A stretch of 10,843 nucleotides of DNA from CAYJMQ01 sp964392415 (GCA_964392415.1 CAYMPL010000063.1:1-10843), one strand, 5' to 3'; positions 1-7,732 are shown, counted from the stretch's first letter. Made by a program: numbers and translations. The notes: generated by a model from the letters alone, not told the origin.

Positions 1-1
1 G

Positions 2-1918
2 GGGTATGCGAATCTTGGGGCGCTTCTTATGTGTATGGGGATTCCCTATGACAGCGAAGAGGGGCGCCAGGTTGCGGCCTGTTTAACATCGATCATGTGT
101 GGAGAATCATACGCGACAAGCGGCGCCATGGCCAAAGAGCTTGGGGCATTTAGTGGCTATGAAAGAAATAAAAAGAATGTGCTTCGCGTCATTCGAAACC
201 ACAGAAACGCGGCCTATAACGCTCCGAAGGATGAATACGAAGGGCTCTCCGTCACACCTCAGGGAATTCGCGCTGCGCATGCCCCTGAATATTTTGTTTC
301 CGCGGCGCAAGATGTGTGGGATCGCGCCCTGGAAGCGGGAGAGAAATATGGCTACCGGAATGCGCAGACGACAGTCATTGCGCCGACCGGCACGATTGGC
401 CTTGTGATGGATTGCGATACCACTGGGGTGGAGCCCGATTTTGCGCTTGTGAAATTTAAGAAACTTGCGGGCGGCGGCTATTTTAAAATTATCAATCAGT
501 CGGTTCCGGCGGCGTTAAAGCGGCTCGGTTATTCGACCAGAGAAATAGAAGAGATTGTGAGCTATACGAAAGGGCATGGGACGCTCAAAGGAGCGCCGTT
601 TATTAATCATCAAACCCTTCGGGAGAGGGGATTTACGGATGAAGCGCTGGAAAAACTGGAAGCATATCTCCCCTCTGTTTTTAGAATCGATTTTGCATTC
701 AATAAACATCTTTTGGGAGAGTCTTTTTGTCGTGAACTGTTGCATTTAACGGATGAGGATCTGGGGCGATGGAATTTTAATATGCTTGAGGCGATCGGAT
801 TTAAAAAAGAGGAGATTGAGGGAGCCAACGATTATTGCTGCGGGGCGATGACAATCGAAGGGGCGCCGCATCTTAAAGAAGAGCACTATCCGATTTTTGA
901 CTGTGCGAATAAATGCGGCAAATATGGAAAGCGCTTCATTGAGTATCAGGGGCATATCAAAATGATGGGGGCTGTTCAGCCGTTTATTTCCGGGGCGATT
1001 AGTAAAACCATCAACATGCCGCACGAGGCAACCGTCGCAGACATTCAGAAGGCGTATTACGATTCCTGGCAGCTTATGATTAAAGCGAATGCACTCTACC
1101 GCGACGGTTCAAAACTCTCTCAGCCTCTCAATGCTGTTGCCGAAGATGCGGCAGAAATTATTCTTGCGGCTTCACAGGAGGAAAAAATTGAGAAGATCGC
1201 AGAAAAAGTGGTAACCCGTTATATTTCCAAAAAGCGCCCCCTCCCGGCACGACGATCGGGATATACGCAGAAAGCGGAGATTGGAGGTCTTAAGGTTTAT
1301 TTAAGAACGGGTGAATATGAAGATGGGACACTCGGTGAAATCTTCCTCGATATGCATAAAGAAGGGGCGGCATTTCGAAGTCTCATGAACTGTTTTGCGA
1401 TTGCTGTTTCAATGGGGCTTCAATACGGGGTTCCGCTCGAAGAATTCGTCAATCAATTTGCATTTACACGTTTTGATCCTTCGGGGGTAGTGAATGAACA
1501 TGATCATATTAAGATGACAACCAGTATCATCGATTTCATTTTTAGAGAGCTTGCAATGACTTATTTGGGTCGCTACGATCTGGTTCAAATTCCACCTAAG
1601 GATTCAGAGCATTTAAAACCCAAGACACTTCCTCACCATGTGAGTCAGCAAAACCAAAAGCGAAAAACGGAGGAGGGATTTGCGTTTGTTCTCCCCCCCG
1701 TGACAGATGAAGGGAGCGCTTCTCCAGGAAGTGGGGGAAGTGGTGCAGCGAATAGGCATGAGGTAGGGAACGGTCATATCGGATTCTCCCTTCAGAGAAT
1801 GGCGCTGTTTCAGGGATACGAAGGGGATTCGTGCGGGGAATGCGGGCAATTTACGATGGTAAGAAACGGGTCCTGTTTGAAATGCGCCTCCTGTGGAACG
1901 ACGTCGGGCTGTTCCTAA
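2..1918 (+). CDS. nrdJ: Vitamin B12-dependent (class II) ribonucleotide reductase, C-terminal part
   Basis: Reduces ribonucleotides to deoxyribonucleotides using an adenosylcobalamin-generated thiyl radical, without needing oxygen. The reading frame is open from base 2, so the gene starts outside the window; 638 residues are visible, roughly the C-terminal half of a long NrdJ. Seen: the opening GYANLGALLM stretch typical of the barrel just after the missing catalytic cysteine region; APTGTIG near residue 130; a KKLAGGGYFKIINQSVP stretch; GAVQPFISGAISKTINMP; a later domain with GGLKVYLRTGEYEDG, EIFLDMHKEGAAFRS and GLQYGVPLEEFV (the TSCPD-type region, about residues 410-520). A Gly/Ser-rich linker follows, then a cysteine-rich tail (CGECG, CLKCASCG, terminal SGCS) expected to bind zinc and carry the re-reducing cysteine pair. 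The tail is intact and no frameshift is visible. The family call is very secure. Confidence 0.96.
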   Translation, partial: GYANLGALLMCMGIPYDSEEGRQVAACLTSIMCGESYATSGAMAKELGAFSGYERNKKNVLRVIRNHRNAAYNAPKDEYEGLSVTPQGIRAAHAPEYFVSAAQDVWDRALEAGEKYGYRNAQTTVIAPTGTIGLVMDCDTTGVEPDFALVKFKKLAGGGYFKIINQSVPAALKRLGYSTREIEEIVSYTKGHGTLKGAPFINHQTLRERGFTDEALEKLEAYLPSVFRIDFAFNKHLLGESFCRELLHLTDEDLGRWNFNMLEAIGFKKEEIEGANDYCCGAMTIEGAPHLKEEHYPIFDCANKCGKYGKRFIEYQGHIKMMGAVQPFISGAISKTINMPHEATVADIQKAYYDSWQLMIKANALYRDGSKLSQPLNAVAEDAAEIILAASQEEKIEKIAEKVVTRYISKKRPLPARRSGYTQKAEIGGLKVYLRTGEYEDGTLGEIFLDMHKEGAAFRSLMNCFAIAVSMGLQYGVPLEEFVNQFAFTRFDPSGVVNEHDHIKMTTSIIDFIFRELAMTYLGRYDLVQIPPKDSEHLKPKTLPHHVSQQNQKRKTEEGFAFVLPPVTDEGSASPGSGGSGAANRHEVGNGHIGFSLQRMALFQGYEGDSCGECGQFTMVRNGSCLKCASCGTTSGCS

Positions 1919-1967
1919 AAAAATGTATTTTTGTTGGAGACGGTTTTTACCGATAAGGAGGTAGCGT

Positions 1968-2717
1968 ATGGGACCTTCTTTTCTGATGATATGGTTATTA
2001 TTTCTTTCCGCCTGTGGTGTCGTGGCAAACGCGGGGGAAGAAGACACGCCATTTATTGGAAATGCCGTCGAAGCGATTGTTCCGATCAAATTCCCCCCGG
2101 AAGGGAGCAGCGGTAATGGCGACAGTCCCACCCAGTATTGTTCAGCTGATGAAAATGGTCAATTTTCAGATCATGTCCAGGTTTCAAAAGGCGTTGAGAG
2201 TGGTTTTGTCTGGGCGGAAGGGGGCGCCTGTATTTTCAGGCCGATTCGCGAGGTGTGGGGAGTCTCTCACAACCAGCCCCTGATGGTGTGGGATGGGGTC
2301 GATAGCTCGAATTTCGCTGAACGGTTTGACCGACCAGAGGGGGTTTCTCACTTTTATGAAATTAACTATTTTGTAGATGAAATCATCGATGTGGAGTGGA
2401 CGATGAACTGGTATCACAGTGTTCGGCAGGGGGCCTTTGATCAGCCCCTTCAGCTGTTAATCAATTACAAAAAGGTCCAAGGGACCCGTTTTATCTCCTA
2501 TTGGGAAGGCTCGATTATTCTTCACCAGGTGACCCCTGACATTACCTCCATCTCCATGCGCAATCAGATCCGCGCAAGCCGTACGGATGAAGATGATGCC
2601 GCAAATACCATCCGCGATGTTGTCCAGAAGCTTCGCACCGGCCCCCCCAACTGGGAGCCGCTGCAGCCGAGGGAGCAGAAGACTTGGAATCCGTTTAGCT
2701 TTTTCCATGTAAAATAG
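1968..2717 (+). CDS. Uncharacterised secreted lipoprotein, possibly SRPBCC-like fold
   Basis: Function not recognised. The 249-residue product starts with a short hydrophobic segment ending in the lipobox L-S-A-C (lipidated Cys16), so it is probably anchored in the envelope. The n-region has no Lys or Arg, which is unusual, and an AxA site (ANA, residues 20-22) could instead be cut by signal peptidase I. The start is fixed by a strong AAGGAGG (1955-1961) and by an in-frame stop two codons upstream. Residues about 90-223 have a pattern (REVWGV near the start, a GTRF/YWEG beta segment, VTPDITSISM, then a C-terminal helix ending VVQKLR) that resembles periplasmic START/SRPBCC ligand-binding proteins; this is inference from pattern only. 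Two further cysteines (58 and 88) might form a disulfide. The gene lies 49 bp after nrdJ with no clear terminator between, and its 3' end overlaps the opposing gene. Confidence 0.8.
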   Translation: MGPSFLMIWLLFLSACGVVANAGEEDTPFIGNAVEAIVPIKFPPEGSSGNGDSPTQYCSADENGQFSDHVQVSKGVESGFVWAEGGACIFRPIREVWGVSHNQPLMVWDGVDSSNFAERFDRPEGVSHFYEINYFVDEIIDVEWTMNWYHSVRQGAFDQPLQLLINYKKVQGTRFISYWEGSIILHQVTPDITSISMRNQIRASRTDEDDAANTIRDVVQKLRTGPPNWEPLQPREQKTWNPFSFFHVK

Positions 2718-3282
2718 AAACGTTCTGAGACTGCCATCTGTTTTTTGTGAGTGTGTGCACCGATCGCTCTCCTTTTCGATACTCGTCTAAATGGATTTCA
2801 TAAATATCCCACTTAAAAGGTCTGCAGAGGACAACCCCCAAATTGGGGGCTCGTTTTTGTATGTCTATTTCTTCAGGGAGTTCTGAATCGAGCGGCAGGC
2901 GTTTGGCATCGAGCCAATAGGCGGTCCTCACTTCGGAACGGATTTTGAGCCACATCTCATCCAGAAATTCTTTAAATCTCTGGTTTTTTGGTTCGATAAG
3001 CTCTCCTTTTGCATGAAAGCGAAATTGGATTTCGCGGGAGGTATCGTAATAGCAGCCCGAAAGATAAGGGTGATATTTGATCTCCTGCCATTTGTCGGAT
3101 TTAAGATGGGTGCTGAAGGCAATCACCCCAAGCTCTTTTAAATAATGAAGATGCAATGTCCGAAGGGTTGGCTGTTTTTCTTTGGCAAGTGTCGCGATTT
3201 GACCATAGGCAGGGCGCTGGTCATCACCGAATACCTCTGCGATGATTTTATAATATAAAGAAGGGGCTATTTGGGTTTTCAT
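2695..3282 (-). CDS. Pyridoxamine 5'-phosphate oxidase-like FMN-binding protein (Alr4036-type)
   Basis: A 195-residue protein of the PNPOx-like split-barrel flavoprotein superfamily. Seen: an N-terminal QIATLAKEKQPTLRTLHL strand pair with Arg41-Thr42 (the usual R-T of FMN binding), THLKSDKWQEI at 59-68 (matching the family's S-x-K phosphate-contact motif), YHPYLSGCYYD, then IQFRFHAKGEL at 85-95. The C-terminal half has the P-F-x-W-D strand and a terminal arginine-containing segment expected of this superfamily. This points to a small cytosolic FMN-dependent oxidoreductase, but not necessarily to PdxH; the substrate cannot be told. The start is firm: an in-frame TGA lies two codons upstream, and AGGA on the minus strand (3289-3292) sits 6 nt from ATG. 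That ribosome-binding site and the stop are inside the first copy of the intergenic repeat. The 3' end overlaps the convergent lipoprotein gene by 23 bp. Confidence 0.85.
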   Translation of the reverse strand: MKTQIAPSLYYKIIAEVFGDDQRPAYGQIATLAKEKQPTLRTLHLHYLKELGVIAFSTHLKSDKWQEIKYHPYLSGCYYDTSREIQFRFHAKGELIEPKNQRFKEFLDEMWLKIRSEVRTAYWLDAKRLPLDSELPEEIDIQKRAPNLGVVLCRPFKWDIYEIHLDEYRKGERSVHTLTKNRWQSQNVSILHGKS

Positions 3283-3284
3283 AT

Positions 3285-3355
3285 GTCATCCTGAGGGCGT
3301 CACCTGTCATCCTGAGGGCGTCACCTGTCATCCTGAGGGCGTAGCCCGAAGGATC
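3285..3355 (+). repeat. Hairpin repeat: two 21-bp partial units plus one full 29-bp unit
   Basis: The left arm GTCATCCTGAGGGCGT occurs three times at a 21-bp period (3285, 3306, 3327). The first two are followed by CACCT; the third continues into the right arm GCCCGAAGGATC. The full unit (3327-3355) folds as outer stem ATCCT/AGGAT (3330-3334 with 3350-3354), a 5'-GA/GA internal loop, inner stem GGGC/GCCC, and a GTA loop. It lies between the divergent flavoprotein and sco genes. A related copy, doubled, is inside ctaA at 8105. The arms resemble a dispersed GTCATCCTGAG...GAAGGATC repeat I recall from many bacterial genomes; that link is from memory. Confidence 0.9.
3289..3292 (-). promoter_or_regulatory. 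Ribosome-binding site of the flavoprotein gene, supplied by the repeat
   Basis: On the minus strand the sequence reads AGGA, then TGACAT, then ATG, an ideal 6-nt spacing. All of AGGA lies in the outer left arm of the first partial repeat unit, so the mobile or dispersed repeat appears to provide the translation start signal of the downstream gene. Confidence 0.6.
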
Positions 3356-3454
3356 CTCTTTCCCATACCAGCTCTTTTTTAGGAAAGCTATTAAATTTCA
3401 GACTTGATTGGGGGGGGTATTTTGCAGTATGGTGCCAGCTATCGGGTGAGGGGC

Positions 3455-4252
3455 ATGCTAAAAAAATTTATTTTATCGGTCATGTTTTTAATCCCTTTCG
3501 CTCAAGCGGCGGAGCAGACGCCCGAAGAGCTGGTCGGGGTTGGAATCGACGAGCATCTGGGAGGGGCGGTTTCTCTCGATCTCACTTTTAGAAATGCGCT
3601 GGGGGAGATGGAGCCGTTAAAGAACTTCTTTGATGGCAAACACCCTGTTGTCTTAAATCTTGTCTATTACCGCTGTCCCAATATCTGCCACTATCTTTTG
3701 GATGGTTTTACAACTTCAGTCATGAAACTTCCATGGGTGGTTGGAAATCAGTTTCAGGTGGTGACGGTCAGCATCCATCCGGAAGAAACCGAAGAAGATG
3801 CGAAAAAGAAGAGACAACAAATCCTTCATCGTTATCGGCATAAGACAGCTCTTACAGGGTGGCACTTTTTAACAGGAGAAGAAAAAAATATCCGGGCGCT
3901 GGCTGATGAAGTCGGCTTTCGCTATCAATACGATCCGGAGAGAAAAGAGTACGCGCATCCCTCTGTTATTTTTGTTTTAACGCCGGATGGAAAAATTTCC
4001 CGCTATCTTTACGGCATTCAATTCAATCGTTTGGATCTGAAGCTCGCGCTTCTGGAGGCGGCCGATGGAAAAATTGGCAATGTCGTTGACAGGTTTCTTC
4101 TCTATTGTTATCACTATGACCCGAAAAACCGGAAATACGCGCTCATGGCAGTCAATTCGATGAAAATTGCAGGATCCATCACAGCGCTTGGTTTGGTTTT
4201 TCTGTTTTTCTTTTTATCCCGAACCCGAAAAAATAAGAAAAAATTGATCTGA
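3455..4252 (+). CDS. SCO1/SenC family copper chaperone for cytochrome c oxidase assembly
   Basis: Delivers copper to, or reduces the cysteines of, the CuA site in oxidase subunit II, acting on the periplasmic face. Chosen start ATG 3455 gives 265 residues with a classic signal sequence (MLKKF, hydrophobic core, AQA just before AEQ); an in-frame TTG at 3404 would add 17 non-signal residues and put eight Gs in the coding sequence, so it is less likely. The copper ligands are present: CPNIC (Cys74 and Cys78) and His168 in YAHPSVIFVL. The thioredoxin-like core is full length. After about residue 225 a C-terminal transmembrane helix (SITALGLVFLFFFL) followed by Arg/Lys residues anchors it. It heads the oxidase operon, and its TGA overlaps the ctaC ATG by one base, which fits its role on the CtaC substrate. 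Confidence 0.93.
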   Translation: MLKKFILSVMFLIPFAQAAEQTPEELVGVGIDEHLGGAVSLDLTFRNALGEMEPLKNFFDGKHPVVLNLVYYRCPNICHYLLDGFTTSVMKLPWVVGNQFQVVTVSIHPEETEEDAKKKRQQILHRYRHKTALTGWHFLTGEEKNIRALADEVGFRYQYDPERKEYAHPSVIFVLTPDGKISRYLYGIQFNRLDLKLALLEAADGKIGNVVDRFLLYCYHYDPKNRKYALMAVNSMKIAGSITALGLVFLFFFLSRTRKNKKKLI

Positions 4253-5196
4253 TGTTTGGACTTCCACAGGCTTCCACGCTCGCGCAAAATATCGATGCCC
4301 TCTATCGGTTTATTTTTTGGGCGGCTTCCTTAAGCTTTGGCATCATTGTGTCGGGAATGGTCTTTTTCATTTTTCGATATCGAAGAAGATCTCGAGATTT
4401 CGATAAAAAGACCCCTTATATTACCGGCCATCTTCCAACAGAATTCAGTGTTGCCGGGGTTTTGTTGATTCTTGTGATGGTTATTTTCCTTTGGGGATGG
4501 ATCGATTATAGAAAAATTATCCGCTCGCCAGAAGATACGCTGGAAATCAATGTGGTTGGAAAGCAGTGGCTTTGGGATATCTGGTATACGAACGGAAGGC
4601 AGCTGACAAACGAGCTCGTTGTCCCCAAAGATCGGCCGGTGAAGCTTCTCATGAGCTCTCAGGATGTGATTCATAGTTTTTTCATTCCTGCCTTTCGGTT
4701 GAAACAGGATGTTCTTCCGGGGCGGTATACCACTCTTTGGTTTCGGGCGATCGAGGCGGGGGAACATCAGGTGCTTTGTGCCGAATATTGTGGAACCGCC
4801 CATTCGCAGATGCTTGCCAAGGTGAAAGTGCTTGAGCCCTCAGAGTTTGAGTCGTGGCAGGCGGCATGGAAACCGGCTGAAGTGGGAAAACCAACGGTGG
4901 GGGTGAGTCTTTTGGATCTCGGAAGAGAGCTTTTTACAAAAAAAGGGTGTAACGCCTGTCATACGGTGACAGATCAAAAATTGATTGGGCCTGGAATGAA
5001 AGGGATTTTTGGAAGGATCTCTGAATTGGCCGATGGAACAAAAGCGAAAGCCGATGAAAATTATATACGGGAGTCGCTCATGGATCCACAGCTGAAGCTC
5101 GTCAAAGGATATCCTCCGGTGATGCCGACTTTCCGGGGAACCTTAACCGATGATGAAGTGAATGCTCTGGTTGTCTATTTAAAAAGTTTGCAGTAA
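4252..5196 (+). CDS. ctaC: Cytochrome c oxidase subunit II with fused cytochrome c domain (caa3 type)
   Basis: Accepts electrons from cytochrome c and passes them through CuA to subunit I. The 314-residue protein has two N-terminal transmembrane helices (about 18-40 and 65-87) and the KQWLWDIWY aromatic electron-entry stretch. The CuA ligands are complete: His141 (VIHSFF), then Cys176-AEY-Cys180-GTA-His184-SQ-Met187. After a linker at about 200-220 comes a C-terminal class I cytochrome c with heme site C233-NA-C236-H237 and axial Met291 in VMPTF. The fused heme domain makes this a caa3-type enzyme. There is no cleavable signal or lipobox; the first helix probably serves as the signal anchor. 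It starts by TGATG overlap with sco, and ctaD follows after 11 bp. Confidence 0.97.
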   Translation: MFGLPQASTLAQNIDALYRFIFWAASLSFGIIVSGMVFFIFRYRRRSRDFDKKTPYITGHLPTEFSVAGVLLILVMVIFLWGWIDYRKIIRSPEDTLEINVVGKQWLWDIWYTNGRQLTNELVVPKDRPVKLLMSSQDVIHSFFIPAFRLKQDVLPGRYTTLWFRAIEAGEHQVLCAEYCGTAHSQMLAKVKVLEPSEFESWQAAWKPAEVGKPTVGVSLLDLGRELFTKKGCNACHTVTDQKLIGPGMKGIFGRISELADGTKAKADENYIRESLMDPQLKLVKGYPPVMPTFRGTLTDDEVNALVVYLKSLQ

Positions 5197-5207
5197 GGAA
5201 ATAGCTG

Positions 5208-6800
5208 ATGGCGCTTTTTCATCATGATGCAAAAAATTATCTTCAGGAAGGGGGGATCCTTTCATGGTTTACCACCCTCGATCATAAGCGGATCGGCGTG
5301 ATGTATCTCGCAACAACGCTCTTCTTTTTTATGATCGGCGGGCTATTCGCAGTTTTGCTGAGACTTGAACTTTTTAGACCCGGTCCCCTCTTTTCACCCG
5401 ATCTTTACAATAAATTTTTTACCTTCCACGGCGCGATCATGATCTTTATGTTTATTATCCCCATTATTCCCGCGGCGCTTGGAAACTTTTTCCTCCCGAT
5501 TCAGATTGGGGCAAAGGATGTCGCTTTTCCACGTTTGAATCTTTTCAGCTATTATCTCTTTGTCGGCGGGGCGCTCCTCGCAGGGGCCGCCCTCTTTACC
5601 GGTGGTGTCGACACCGGCTGGACGTTCTATGCCCCTTATAGCATTCGCACGCAGACGAGTGTGATTCTCGTAACACTCGGTGTCTTTGTCATGGGATTTT
5701 CTTCGATTCTAACCGGGCTTAATTTCATTGTGACGATTCATAAGCTCAGGGCGCCGGGGATGACGTTTCATCATATGCCGCTCTTTCTCTGGGCGATTTA
5801 TGCGACGGCGATCATTCAGGTTCTGGCAACCCCTGTGATTGGAATTACAACGCTCCTTCTGGTGATGGAGCGGGTGCTTGGCATTGGAATTTTTGATCCG
5901 AAATTGGGGGGGGATCCTGTTTTATTTCAACATTTCTTTTGGTTCTATTCGCATCCTGCCGTCTATATTATGATTCTTCCCGGGATGGGGATTGTCAGTG
6001 AAGTGATTACCGTTTTTTCCAGGAAGCATATCTTTGGATATAAAGCGATCGCCTATTCGAGCCTTGCGATTGCGTTCATCAGCTTTTTGGTCTGGGGGCA
6101 TCATATGTTTGTGAGCGGCCAGTCGGCGCTTGCCAATCTCCTTTTTTCATTCCTAACGATGTTTGTCGCGGTGCCGACCGCGATCAAGATTTTTAACTGG
6201 ACAGCGACCCTCTACCGGGGTTCCATCTGGCTTCAGACGCCGATGCTCTATGTGCTCTCTTTTATTTTCTTATTTACGATTGGAGGGCTTACCGGGCTTT
6301 TTTTGGCAGCCCTTTCTGTTGATGTCCATCTTCATGACACCTATTTTGTGGTGGCCCATTTTCACTATGTGCTGATGGGGGGGACGGTGATGGGGCTTCT
6401 GGCCGGGCTTCATTATTGGTGGCCTAAGATGTTTGGCCGGATGTATCCGGAAATGTGGGGGAAGATTTCATGCGCGCTGATCTTTATCGGTTTTAATGTA
6501 ACCTTTTTTCCACAGTTTTTTTTGGGGCAGCGCGGAATGCCGAGACGGTACAGCGACTATTTACCTCATTATGCCGATCTGAATATGCTCTCATCCATTG
6601 GGTCGTGGTTTATTACGGCGGGATTTGTCATTATGGCAATCTATTTGATCTGGTCTCTCAGGCGGGGTTCGATTGCCGCTCAAAATCCGTGGGGGGGGAA
6701 GACTCTTGAATGGCAGATTGAATCCCCTCCGACGGTTCACAATTTTCATAAAACACCCGAGATAGCGGCCGGTCCCTATGAATATGGAGTCAAGGAATGA
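5208..6800 (+). CDS. ctaD: Cytochrome c oxidase subunit I, A2-type heme-copper oxidase
   Basis: Catalytic subunit that reduces O2 to water and pumps protons. It has 530 residues and about 12 transmembrane helices, the usual length. Ligands seen: His74 (FHGAIM) and His386 for the low-spin heme; His249, His298 and His299 for CuB; His384 for the active-site heme; Tyr253 is the His-Tyr crosslink partner (YSHPAVY). The canonical Glu of HPEVY is Ala251, with Tyr247-Ser248 just before, the YSHP signature of A2 oxidases such as those of Thermus and Rhodothermus. The K-channel Thr324 and Lys327 (PTAIKIFNW) and an Asp in GAKDVAFPRLN at the D-channel entrance are present. The start is supported by AAGGA (5195-5199). 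The last four bases overlap ctaE (ATGA), suggesting coupled translation. Confidence 0.98.
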   Translation: MALFHHDAKNYLQEGGILSWFTTLDHKRIGVMYLATTLFFFMIGGLFAVLLRLELFRPGPLFSPDLYNKFFTFHGAIMIFMFIIPIIPAALGNFFLPIQIGAKDVAFPRLNLFSYYLFVGGALLAGAALFTGGVDTGWTFYAPYSIRTQTSVILVTLGVFVMGFSSILTGLNFIVTIHKLRAPGMTFHHMPLFLWAIYATAIIQVLATPVIGITTLLLVMERVLGIGIFDPKLGGDPVLFQHFFWFYSHPAVYIMILPGMGIVSEVITVFSRKHIFGYKAIAYSSLAIAFISFLVWGHHMFVSGQSALANLLFSFLTMFVAVPTAIKIFNWTATLYRGSIWLQTPMLYVLSFIFLFTIGGLTGLFLAALSVDVHLHDTYFVVAHFHYVLMGGTVMGLLAGLHYWWPKMFGRMYPEMWGKISCALIFIGFNVTFFPQFFLGQRGMPRRYSDYLPHYADLNMLSSIGSWFITAGFVIMAIYLIWSLRRGSIAAQNPWGGKTLEWQIESPPTVHNFHKTPEIAAGPYEYGVKE

Positions 6801-7435
6801 ATGGCGTAAAGCATGTCATTGCCTCTCATTTTGAAACAGCGGAACAGGCTTATGGTTCAGCAAAGCTTGGAGTCTGGCTCTTCCTTGTGACGGAGATTCT
6901 TCTCTTCGGCGGACTCTTTGTGGCCTATATTGTGTTCCGGTCGCTCTATCCGGAGATGTTTGATGAGGCGTCAAGGTTTTTAAACCGACCGATGGGGGCG
7001 ATTAATACCGTCGTTCTCATCTGCAGCAGCTTTACCATGGCGATGGCTGTGAATAAAACGGTAGCTGACAATAAAAAACTTGCAGCCCGGTATTTGACGA
7101 TCACCTTACTGTGCGGCGCAGTGTTTATGACGATTAAATATTTTGAGTATATGCACAAAATCCATGAAGGACTTTTGCCGGGGGCGCATTTTTCTTTTGA
7201 AATGATTGCGCATCCCAAAGCGCCGCTTTTTTTCTCCCTCTATTTTATGATGACCGGGCTTCATGGACTTCATGTGCTTGTCGGCATGGGGCTTATCTTT
7301 TGGGTGCTTCTTCGATTGCGGCGGGGAGAGTTCGATCATGAGTATAATACACCGGTGGAATTGACAGGAATTTATTGGCACCTGGTGGATCTGATCTGGA
7401 TCTATCTCTTTCCACTGCTTTATTTAATTGGGTGA
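6797..7435 (+). CDS. ctaE: Cytochrome c oxidase subunit III
   Basis: Membrane subunit that binds and stabilises subunit I. Its 212 residues hold about five transmembrane helices, as in other caa3 oxidases, rather than the seven of mitochondrial-type subunit III. Characteristic stretches: KLGVWLFLVTEILLFGGLF, the EYMHKIHEGLLPG loop, FFSLYFMMTGLHGLHVLVG, and the closing GIYWHLVDLIWIYLFPLLYL. The ATG overlaps the ctaD stop in ATGA, so translation is likely coupled. The ctaF ATG follows four bases after its stop. Confidence 0.97.
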   Translation: MNGVKHVIASHFETAEQAYGSAKLGVWLFLVTEILLFGGLFVAYIVFRSLYPEMFDEASRFLNRPMGAINTVVLICSSFTMAMAVNKTVADNKKLAARYLTITLLCGAVFMTIKYFEYMHKIHEGLLPGAHFSFEMIAHPKAPLFFSLYFMMTGLHGLHVLVGMGLIFWVLLRLRRGEFDHEYNTPVELTGIYWHLVDLIWIYLFPLLYLIG

Positions 7436-7439
7436 GGGG

Positions 7440-7715
7440 ATGCAAAACGGCGTCGATCATAGACACGAATATTTCAATGTATGGATGTCTCTTCTGGGAC
7501 TGACCGTTGCGACGGTTGCCGCTTCATATCTGCAGTTAGGGATTCTTAATATTTTCATCGCCATGGCGATTGCGTCGGTAAAAGCGGTGTTCGTCTGTCT
7601 TTATTTCATGCATCTCAAATATGATAAGCGGGTCAATCAGGTTGTTTTTATTTCGGCATTTTTGTTTTTGTTTATTTTTGCGGGACTCACGCTGAGTGAT
7701 GTTCTTTTTAGATAA
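7440..7715 (+). CDS. ctaF: Cytochrome c oxidase subunit IV (small bacterial type)
   Basis: A 91-residue membrane protein with three helices and the family hallmark VKAVFVCLYFMHLKYDKR (about residues 45-62). It stabilises the oxidase complex; it is not a catalytic subunit. The ATG at 7440 was chosen over an in-frame TTG at 7428, which lies inside the ctaE 3' end and has no upstream purine tract. The GGTGAGGGG before ATG is rich in SD-like bases but sits closer to the start than usual, so re-initiation from the ctaE stop (TGA 7433-7435) may matter. Confidence 0.93.
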   Translation: MQNGVDHRHEYFNVWMSLLGLTVATVAASYLQLGILNIFIAMAIASVKAVFVCLYFMHLKYDKRVNQVVFISAFLFLFIFAGLTLSDVLFR

Positions 7716-7732
7716 CCCCCAGCTCATTTTTT

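Noticed and set aside
1941..1952. Small hairpin CGGT-TTTT-ACCG before the lipoprotein SD
   Set aside because: A 4-bp stem is too short to call a terminator or switch, and no T-run follows.
3285..3355. CRISPR-like repeat array
   Set aside because: The units are nearly contiguous, with 5-base joins instead of unique spacers, and no cas genes are present.
3411..3426. Possible second sigma-54 promoter before sco (G-run followed by TTGCA)
   Set aside because: The -12 half matches, but the -24 half matches only because of a run of Gs; the flanking T, C and A of the consensus are absent.
3404..3454. Upstream TTG start for the Sco protein
   Set aside because: It adds 17 residues before a complete signal peptide and includes the G8 tract; ATG 3455 gives a normal exported Sco.
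5906..5913. G8 tracts (also 3410-3417 and 6691-6698) and several C7 tracts as phase-variable sites
   Set aside because: Two G8 tracts lie in essential ctaD and encode plain Gly-Gly; the genome uses GGG and CCC codons freely, so these look like codon choice. Only read-level length variation would change this.
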